Below, piece by piece: positions 57,601 to 64,000 of a stretch of DNA of 64,000 nt (position 1 is the first letter of the stretch; each line of letters starts with the position of its first letter). The position numbers and the translations under genes are program-made. Origin of the DNA: Phaseolus vulgaris (Eukaryota; Streptophyta; Magnoliopsida; Fabales; Fabaceae); assembly GCF_000499845.2 (NCBI RefSeq), contig NC_023759.2:24963156-25027155 (forward strand), read 5' to 3'. Below the pieces are notes generated by a model, which did not search any database, had not been told where the DNA came from, and was given only the letters and a program-made list of their open reading frames with translations.

Positions 57601-59217
57601 AGTGATCATGAGTCCCTTAAATATTTGAAAAGCCAAAGCAAGCTTAATAAGAGACATGCTAAGTGGGTGGAGTTTATTGAGCAATTTCCTTATGTGATCA
57701 AACATAAACAAGGTAAAATTAATGTAGTGGCCGATGCTCTTTCACGAAGATATACCTTGTTAAATGTTTTAAATGTTCAATATTTAGGTTTTGATCACAT
57801 AAAGGAACTTTATCATGATGACTTAGATTTCTCTCTAATCTATCAAGAGTGTTCCAAGGGAGGTCATAAAGACTTTTTCTTACATAATGGTTTTCTTTTC
57901 AAAGGAAAAAGACTTTGTGTTCCCCAAGGATCTATTAGACAATCTCTTGTTAGAGAGGCTCATGAGGGTGGGCTTATGGGACATTTTGGGGTAGCTAAGA
58001 CCTTAGAAACATTGCATGAACATTTCTTTTGGCCTCACATGCGCAAATCCGTACATACCTTCTGTGATAGATGTATAGCATGTAGGAAGGCTAAATCTAA
58101 GGTCCAACCCCATGGTTTATATACCCCTCTTCCTATCCCTACAATGCCTTGGGTTGATATTTCTATGGATTTTATCTTAGGACTACCCAAGACATCGAAG
58201 GGTAAGGATTCCATCTTTGTGGTAGTGGACCGTTTTTCTAAAATGGCTCATTTTATTCCATGCCACAAAGTGGATGATGCATGCCATATTGCAAATCTTT
58301 TCTTCAAGGAAGTTGTTCGTTTGCATGGACTTCCTAGAAGTATAGTATCTGATAGGGATTCTAAGTTCTTAAGTCACTTTTGGCGGACCTTATGGGGGAA
58401 ACTTGGCACCAAACTTCTGTTTTCTACTACCTGCCACCCCCAAACTGATGGTCAAACCGAAGTGGTTAATAGAACTTTGGGTCAATTATTAAGATGCTTT
58501 ATTTCCGGGAATCCAAGGGCTTGGGAGGATTTACTACCTCATGTTGAATTTGCCTATAATAGAGTAGTGAATTCCACCACTAACCATTCTCCTTTTGAGG
58601 TTGTTTATGGGTTTAATCCCCTCACACCTCTAGATCTTCTTCCCATTCCTGTCCTTGATGAGGTTCTATGCAAAGACGGTTTTGAAAAGGCATCTTTTGT
58701 TAAAGATTTGCATAACCGCATCAAGTTACAAATTGAGAAGAAAGTTGGTAAGTATGCTGACACTGCCAACCAAAGGAGAAAGGCATTAATCTTTGAGCTC
58801 GGTGATTGGGTTTGGCTTCATTTGAGAAAGGATAGATTTCCTTCTCTAAGGAAGTCCAAACTTATGCCTCGTGGTGATGGCCCTTTCCAAGTCATCAAGA
58901 GGATTAATGATAATGCCTATGAGTTAGATATGCCCTCTACTTATCTTGGTAGTAATTCTTTCAATGTTACTGATCTCACTCCTTTTGCTGCAGGTTTCCC
59001 AAATTCGTGGACGAATTCTCTCCAACCCGGGGAGCATGATGGAAACCAAGTAGAGGATGCTCTAGGCCATGAAGCCCAAGCCCAACAAGGGGCCCAAGCC
59101 CATCAAGGGGTCCAAGCCCAACAAGGGGCCCAAGCCCAACGAATTACTAGGAGCATGGCAAGAGCTTTGGGACAAGAGTATAATAAAATGGCTCTTCTTA
59201 TTTCTTTTATAGAATAG
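54628..59217 (+). CDS. gag-pol: Element E gag-pol polyprotein, intact (1529 residues)
   Basis: I prefer the ATG at 54628 ([11 protein letters not shown]) over the in-frame one at 54598. The gag core ([14 protein letters not shown]) is followed by a canonical CCHC knuckle ([14 protein letters not shown], residue about 327). Protease has VDGGSCANV (about 423) and [10 protein letters not shown] has YFDD (about 781). RNase H has IECDAS and HSDHES. Integrase has HHCC (57960-58085) and a DD35E triad ([22 protein letters not shown]). The C-terminus after VTDLTPF is a repeated A/Q/G/H tail and [14 protein letters not shown]. The last 181 nt lie inside the 3' LTR. There are no stops or frameshifts, so it could be autonomous. 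The lineage differs from the Tat elements: one RNase H and no antisense gene. Confidence 0.95.
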   Translation: MAHFSSGESSKPCSPQKAALYEDLKNAKQSNAHYLEVIRKMEARLQSLELNREEMHQNREKRTPPPSRHSSRHSHGYYEDNPRPRHHHHEERRQHVAGPCSPNVKLPSFSGDSDPNVYLGWEAKVDQIFDVNGVRDEHRVKLASLEFLDYAMQWWHQYLMDIDLHKRPPVVSWNDLKACLRARFVPPHFRKDLMLKLQRFHQGALSVDDYFKQLDTLLIRVNMDESEEAKIARFVSGLRRDIQDVVELQEYSSLENVVHLASKIENQLARKNAFKNSSKDNYYHSSWKNKNSFSNIPSKDSTFKPRESKPSTSNARPKSPQKSSSKKCFKCLSYGHIASNCPTKRTMYMHDGVDSSEHGSESSRHSSPSRSPSESESESPHEGDLLVIRRMLGQVLKPFDETQRENIFHSRCLINDRVCSLIVDGGSCANVASTRVVDKLGLPTISHAKPYKLQWLSEVGEIVVNKQVLITFSIGKYKDEVLCDVVPMEATHILLGRPWQFDRKNFHDGFTNKISFNFHGHKVILKSLSPKEVHEDQVKMREKREKEKEIKNSKRSLLISSQQVQKVIVTHKPIFLAIPRPIEYESAKDSPTCLDHLVKEYEDVFQDPPKGLPPLRGIEHQIDFMPGVSLPNRPAYRTNPQETKEIQRQVEDLLAKGWVQDSMSPCAMPVILVPKKDGTWRMCTDCRAINNITIKYRHPIPRLDDLLDELHGSKIFSKIDLKSGYNQIRIKHGDEWKTAFKTKFGLYEWLVMPFGLTNAPSTFMRLMHHVLRAFIGKFVVVYFDDILIYSLSLEDHESHVRQVLETLRKEKLYANHAKCFFALDHIDFLGFVVSHKGVHVDQTKVAAIQHWPTPTNVNEVRSFHGLASFYRRFVKDFSTIAAPLNAIVKKDVVFKWGQEQENAFQTLKDKLTKAPILALPNFAKTFEIECDASNIGIGAVLLQEGHPIAYFSEKLKGSHLNYSTYDKELYALVRALQNWQHYLFPKEFVIHSDHESLKYLKSQSKLNKRHAKWVEFIEQFPYVIKHKQGKINVVADALSRRYTLLNVLNVQYLGFDHIKELYHDDLDFSLIYQECSKGGHKDFFLHNGFLFKGKRLCVPQGSIRQSLVREAHEGGLMGHFGVAKTLETLHEHFFWPHMRKSVHTFCDRCIACRKAKSKVQPHGLYTPLPIPTMPWVDISMDFILGLPKTSKGKDSIFVVVDRFSKMAHFIPCHKVDDACHIANLFFKEVVRLHGLPRSIVSDRDSKFLSHFWRTLWGKLGTKLLFSTTCHPQTDGQTEVVNRTLGQLLRCFISGNPRAWEDLLPHVEFAYNRVVNSTTNHSPFEVVYGFNPLTPLDLLPIPVLDEVLCKDGFEKASFVKDLHNRIKLQIEKKVGKYADTANQRRKALIFELGDWVWLHLRKDRFPSLRKSKLMPRGDGPFQVIKRINDNAYELDMPSTYLGSNSFNVTDLTPFAAGFPNSWTNSLQPGEHDGNQVEDALGHEAQAQQGAQAHQGVQAQQGAQAQRITRSMARALGQEYNKMALLISFIE
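59029..59036 (+). other. Element E polypurine tract
   Basis: GGGGAGCA lies directly before the 3' LTR start, within the coding frame. Confidence 0.75.
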
Positions 59218-59938
59218 GGGTGTGAATGTAATAAAAAGGTGTAAGTAGTAAGGGAGTCTAGTGGGGAGTGTAGATAGGAGCCTAGGGGGTGCCAAACCGA
59301 ATTTCATTGCATTTGTGTGCCATTTAGCTTGCATTTTCAGCACCTCTAGGCTATAAATAAAGGTGCTTAGCTTGTACAATGGAGATTGGAATTTTATAGT
59401 AGAGAGACTATACTCAATTTGGGAGAGAATTTGTGAGTTTTGAGTCTTCCTCTTCTTTGCCTTATCTTGTGAGCTATGGTGAGCTTCAAGTGGTGGCACT
59501 CCATCACTTATCTTGGTTCAAGGTTCCAAGTGGCGTGAATGGCTTCTTCCAATTCTCAAAATCCAGCAAGCATCTTATTCTATAAGTGTTCTTCTTCCCT
59601 TTTCTTCAATTTTCCATTCGGTAGTTTTGATTCCTAGAGTTTACTTCTTTTTCTACCGTTTATTTTGTGTTTCCAGCATTGTGTTCTTAATTCTGTTTTG
59701 GTTCAGTAGCTATCATTTAAATTCTGTCCAGTTTTAATTCTTGTTCTTCTTTCCTTTTGTTTTGATTCAATTTGACAATACATGGACTTCAATATGAGTC
59801 TTGGTTGGTGCTTAGTTTTGGTGAGTTCTTGAATTTAGAACATTGATCCAATTCTAAAGTAGAGTGCCTTTTAAATCCAGCTCAAGTTGTTCCTAAGAAT
59901 GTCAAGAATCATGTGTTCTTGTAGTTACATTCACATCA
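59037..59938 (+). repeat. Element E 3' LTR, 902 bp
   Basis: Collinear with the 5' LTR, with two differences. It contains the final codons of gag-pol. It is followed by CATCG (59939-59943). Confidence 0.95.
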
Positions 59939-60382
59939 CATCGCCAGAACCCTAGGGCGATCAGAAGAATTCCAGGCGATGACAGGAGTAAAGGCTAACC
60001 TTGCCGAGCAGATCAGGTAAACTGTATTGTGATACCAGTTTAAGTTAAAACCTGTTGCCTAGTAAGTAACTAATTGCCTTAAGTTTGCAAGTTACGTTAA
60101 ATGTCATCGCTTGAAGGTTAATAAGTTGCTCAAGTTTTACTTCGAGTTAACAGTTCGATAAATTGTTATGAGATTAATGGTTTGCTCAAGTTCAAAGCGC
60201 GAGTAAGAAAGCAGATGAAGGTTAAAGAACGCGAAGTAAACAGAAAGACGAGGTGCAAAAAGCAGAAGAAGTTATATAAAAGCAGTGTCAGTTCAAATAC
60301 ATAAGAAAAAAAGTTACAAGTACAGTTCGTACAAACAGAAATAAGCGCTAAGCCTCAAAAAACAAGTGATGGAGGGAGGTGA

Positions 60383-62987
60383 TCAATCTTCAGAGGGCAC
60401 GATCTTCCCATCCACCACTTCGTTGCGGATGGACACCATGGTCAGATCAAGCTCGGGGTATTGGCAAGCAACTTGCTCCAAGGCGGCGTCGAACCTGGCG
60501 GCAAGGACTTGGGCGGAGCTTTGCTCGAGCTCTTCGGTTTGTTGCTTCAGCTCGTCAGCTCGTTTCTTCAGCTCTTCAGTTTCCTCGTGAGCTTGAGCAA
60601 GGTCTTCAGCAACCTTTTTGCCTTCGTCCCGCGCCTAGGCCAGCTCTGCAGCAGTTTTCTTGTTTTCCTCTTGAGCTTTGGCAAGCTCAGCCATGGCGTC
60701 GTCCCTCTCCTTCTCGACCTTCCCGAGGAGGACCTCCCGATCAACTGACCTTTTTTCAAGGTTCTCCACCTTGGTCGCATCTGCTTTTATTGATGCCTCC
60801 AAGTTGGCCACCTTGAGCCTGTAGGGTACCAGCTTACTCTCCAGCTCAATTTTCTCTTGAGCTAGGAGGTGCAGTTTCTGGAGCAGATCGGAGGGCTCCT
60901 TGCGTGTGCCCCTTAGCTCAGTGTTCATGGCGTCCTCCAGCCTTGAATGATCGATTTCTGGCATCATCAGGTTGCAAGACAGTTTCTCTGCCTCAATCCT
61001 TATCAGGTGGTTCTCCTCCTGGAGCGTTGAGTTCTCGTCCTGAAGCCTCTTGTTCGAGTTCTTCACAACCTTCGTTATGATTGATGGGAAGTCCTCTGCC
61101 ATCATCTTTAGTTTAGCTGTGAAGGGCCCCAGACCTCTTCGATGGAGGGGGGAAGGCTTGCAGTTGTTGCTGGTGGAGGTGCTGGAGGAGCCTGGTGCTG
61201 ACTTTCACCACCACCCTCTTGAGTTTGTAGAGCAAGGGCGGCTTCTTGGCGTGGTGGTGAAGTGGGAGATTCGGTTATAAGTATTGGCGAGTTGTGGGCA
61301 CCTTCATCTCCACCTGGTGCGGCCCCAGCAATAGAGGTGGTTGAAGGAGGACCCTCTCCAGCAGATACGAATGGCGTTGAGGCGCTTGGAGGGTTCTCTA
61401 TGAAATTAGGCTCGCTGCCTTCAACCACAGGGGGCGCGACCGCCAAGGGTGTTGCTTGGACTGGCGGTGTTGGAGCTGGGGGAGAGGGCGGTGTTGGTGT
61501 TGAGAGAGCGGGTGGTGAAGAGGGTGCCACCCTTGTTCTTTTGGTGACGAGGCCGTCCTCAGTCGCCTCGTCATCCTCATCCTCTTGTACCACTTGAGGA
61601 GTTTTCCTTTTTGGCTTCCTCAAGACAAGCTTTTTTCGTTGGGGGTGGGCAGTGTCTCCGGAGGAGTTGGACCTTGGGGAGGAGATCTGCCCTGAGCAGC
61701 GGCGATCTCCACCACCGAGTTGGGCACGATTTGGGAACCCGTCGCCAACTTGTGAGTTCGGGCGATCGCCCTCAATTAAGCTAGTTTGCCTTTGCCCAAC
61801 ATGAGGTATGCACAGCGTAAAAAATGGATGAGTGAGCACAAAAGCAAAAGCAAAATATACGGGTATATGCACGAATAACGTAAACAAGTGGCACATGAAT
61901 TAAAAACCAAGACCAGTACGCAACAAACAGGACGCCCAATGATAGATGGTAGAAGTGCGAAGTCAGTCCCAACACAAAACGAAAACCTTGGTGTCGAGGT
62001 AAAGGCTAACCTATATGAGCTTCAAGTTGTCCCTCGAGGAACTCGAAGGAGATTATTGAGGAGGTGGGGAAGGTGATGTTGGCGGCTGCTACACTCTTCC
62101 AGAAAAGGCAGAGATCTTTGTCTAGCTCGCCCATGGTGTCGGGACTTCTGGGCCTCCTAAAGCTTTCTTTGGCATCTTTGTTCCCCTTGTGTACCCAGTA
62201 CAAGGGGAAGCCGTCGAGCAGGGAGGGATCTTGGTCGTTGGCGCACACCTTCACGAATTTTCCCTTCCAATCTTTGTAAGATTGCTGGAAGATTGTGAGG
62301 ATTGACCTCCCAGCAATCCCATTCAGGCTAATCCAGAGGCGGTCTCCTGGATTCTTAGCTTCGAACAGGAAGAGGAAAACGTCAACTGAAGCTGGTAGTC
62401 CCAAGTGTGCGCACATAATTTGGAACGCCCTTACGAATGCCCAGCTGTTGGGATGAAGCTGGGCGGGGGCGATATCGAGCTCGGTTAACAGCTCTTTCGA
62501 AGCGAGTGAAGGGAAGTCTGAGCTTCACCTTCTTGAAGAACGTCGCGTAGATGAAGCAGAACAGCTCGCCGTTGTTCGCTTTATCGTCCGCGCAAATCGG
62601 TTCACCCGGGAAGCAGGGCAGCACGGCCATTTTGTTGTCGTGCTCCTTATGGAATGTGAGCTCGGATTGGTCCCCTTTCCTTAGTCGGTGCACACCCAAC
62701 TCCGTGTTTATTGAGGAAGTCTCTTTTAACAAAGTTGAGGTGGCCCAAGGGTAGAGTGCCTTGTAGTCCTTTGGAGGTAGGGGGGTGCCTCCGGCGACTG
62801 GCGGAGTTGCCTGAGCGGGGTTGGCGTGAGAAGTTGCAGGCCTCTCAGCCTGGGAAGAAGGAGCGCCAGATGCTCGTGGTGGGTTACGCGCTGGTGGAGG
62901 ATTTGCCCCAGGAGCAACCCTACGCGCTTGGGGTGGAGGGTTTCGCGACGAAGAAGGAGGGTTCGCGGTGGATTTTGTATGAACCAT
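60383..62987 (-). pseudogene. Element I antisense gene, degenerate
   Basis: It starts MVHTKSTANPPSSSRNPPPQ, aligned with MTCTKITPNPPPS in C. Exon 1 (62987-62011) has the Transposase_28-like domain with a 2-nt deletion near 62493. The intron donor (ATAG|GTTAG at 62010) is intact, but the acceptor seen in C as CTGCAG|AC reads GTGCAT here (about 61806), so splicing is probably lost. Exon 2 has KRKT basic patches, proline-rich sequence and a coiled coil, with frameshifts near 61700 and 61125 and a stop near 60635. The C-terminus keeps YPELDLT..NEVVDGKIVP. Confidence 0.75.
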
Positions 62988-62995
62988 CGCAGGAA

Positions 62996-63233
62996 CTGCA
63001 AAGGAAAATGAAAGGGATGAACAAAGGTTACAGAGAACGACTCGATTGAGGACGAAGAAAGGAGAATGAACGAACAGGAGTTCGTTGGGACGAACGTAAT
63101 GGAAGATGAAGCCCTAAGTTACGAGAGGGGAGAAAAGGAGAAAACAGCCCACAACGTATGCACCAGACAGATAATGGATGATGCGAATCGGTTAAAATGC
63201 AGCAAACATCAATAGAAGAAGTAAAAGGGGTAC
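62996..63233 (-). other. Element I antisense-gene leader intron
   Basis: Donor GATCATCAAAAG|GTACC and acceptor CCTTTGCAG lie eight bases before the ATG, as in C. Confidence 0.55.
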
Positions 63234-63570
63234 CTTTTGATGATCGGGTGAGCGTTGAAGAGAGTTGGAGATTGAGAGAGTCGAGGAGCGTCGTGGGATG
63301 CAGAGAATTACTTAGAACTTTTGAGAATGCAGAAAGATGATGGAACAGTAGGAAGTGCGAAGGGTTTTAGGGGTTTTTTGAACTTTTTCGGAAGCGCAAA
63401 TGACAGCTGAAGATGACCGTTGATGAAGCCACGTGTCGAGCGATTGGAAAAAGGGGTTTGGTGGAGCGTCAGAAAAGCAGAGGGTACGAACGTTTGGAAT
63501 TCCGTGCCAGCGCCACATAGATCGCCAGTGATGTGACCTCTTAGTCTTTTCGCTGGACAAGTCTTCGCTT
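63234..63570 (-). promoter_or_regulatory. Element I antisense-gene promoter region
   Basis: It carries CCGTTGATGAAGCCACGTGT with a G-box at 63430-63435, matching C and F. A promoter role is inferred. Confidence 0.45.
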
Positions 63571-63586
63571 AAGACTGGGGGGCTTG
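63571..63586 (+). other. Element I polypurine tract
   Basis: AAGACTGGGGGGCTTG abuts the LTR start TGTACC at 63587. Confidence 0.9.
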
Positions 63587-64000
63587 TGTACCGCCCAGGT
63601 AGTCGGAAGTGATGACGTGGCAGCAAGCGATAATATAGGCGTGTTGAACGGAACACCTGGCTGACACAAGGGAAGGAAATCGGGGAGCTCGTGTAGTCGC
63701 CAATCGTTAAGTTGGCGTGGTCCGATCTCTAGCATATCTAAACCGGCGGTCACCAGGTTTGTGTCGTAGTCGCTGGATGCGAACCCAGGCGACCAACTGA
63801 TCAGAGATCGCGGAGAGGAGAACATCGCCGAAAGATCAGGAAAGCTTGTTCAAAGCTTTCAAAGGGCACGAGTGCGAAGGATGAAGTTATCAGATGATCA
63901 TTCCCTAGCTAGCCAGAGGTTGAGGCCAGGGAACAGCTTACCAGGACATGCACGGTGAAGCAGATTATGATGGCGGCCGGCGAGACCACAGGGAAGGTGT
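63587..64000 (+). repeat. Element I 3' LTR, partial
   Basis: It begins TGTACCGCCCAGG and runs off the window. The overlap with the 5' LTR (63835-64000 against 44623 on) shows several substitutions and a small insertion, so I is older than C and E. Confidence 0.9.

Larger units (their letters stand above)
52365..59938 (+). mobile_element. Element E, complete intact Ty3/gypsy retrotransposon (7.6 kb), possibly CRM-related
   Basis: LTRs of 902 bp each differ at only two positions (52403 A/59075 C; 52939 A/59611 T). It has a Met-tRNA-like primer-binding site, a single uninterrupted gag-pol, a purine tract and a CATCG duplication. It is the youngest insertion in the window. Single-ORF structure and an ORF running into the 3' LTR are features known in the CRM lineage, but the assignment needs an RT tree. 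D and H are remnants of related elements. Confidence 0.93.
59939..64000 (+). mobile_element. Element I, right part (antisense gene and 3' LTR, cut by window end)
   Basis: This resumes element I after E. Positions 59944-60382 are AT-rich spacer in which I recognise no gene. The antisense gene, polypurine tract (63571-63586) and the first 414 bp of the 3' LTR follow. Confidence 0.9.

Overview
The window is plant nuclear DNA made almost entirely of nested LTR retrotransposons of the Ty3/gypsy superfamily. The evidence is long LTRs with TG..CA ends, primer-binding sites, polypurine tracts, 5-bp target duplications, gag-protease-RT-RNase H-integrase reading frames, and spliceosomal introns in an extra antisense gene. 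I see no host single-copy gene, tRNA, rRNA or bacterial feature. The extra archaeal-type RNase H and the antisense gene between pol and the 3' LTR point to the Tat lineage of flowering plants. A dicot, perhaps a legume, is my guess but is not demonstrated.

Layout, left to right. Element A (minus, 1-10811) has its 3' LTR cut by the window edge. A sits inside the 3' end of element F (plus, 10812-12024), and F sits in a remnant D (minus, 12025-13822) of the same family as E. D joins abruptly to element B (plus, 13823-19242 and 31421-34556), a sister copy of A in opposite orientation. B is split by element C (plus, 19243-31420), which is complete, with 794-bp LTRs and a GTAGA duplication. B then joins element G (minus, 34557-44129), which keeps a long gag-protease frame but has lost RT to mid-integrase and carries a solo LTR (37446-38679) in its antisense gene. 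G lies in the 3' end of element H (44130-44622). Element I (plus, 44623-52364 and 59939-64000) follows, with a truncated 5' LTR and its 3' LTR cut by the window end. I is split by element E (plus, 52365-59938), a young, intact, single-ORF element of a different Ty3/gypsy lineage with 902-bp LTRs differing at two sites and a CATCG duplication.

A, B, C, F, G and I are related. They share gag with a CHHC zinc-knuckle variant, protease, RT, two RNase H domains and a DD35E integrase, then a spacer with variable tandem repeats. In the spacer, on the opposite strand, lies a gene with its own promoter, a leader intron and a conserved phase-1 intron. It encodes a Transposase_28-like domain followed by a basic, low-complexity and coiled-coil part with a conserved C-terminal motif. 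In A and B its N-terminus resembles the histone H3 tail (MARLKQTAR); G starts MARTK and C and I keep degenerate versions. This antisense gene is the most interesting system here. Other cross-family signals are a conserved R-U5 block in every LTR, a conserved block after the pol stop, and G-box motifs in both sense and antisense promoters.

Most gag-pol copies are dead. A, B and I carry in-frame stops, mostly at ancestral CAG codons. C has a one-base frameshift. E alone has an uninterrupted polyprotein.
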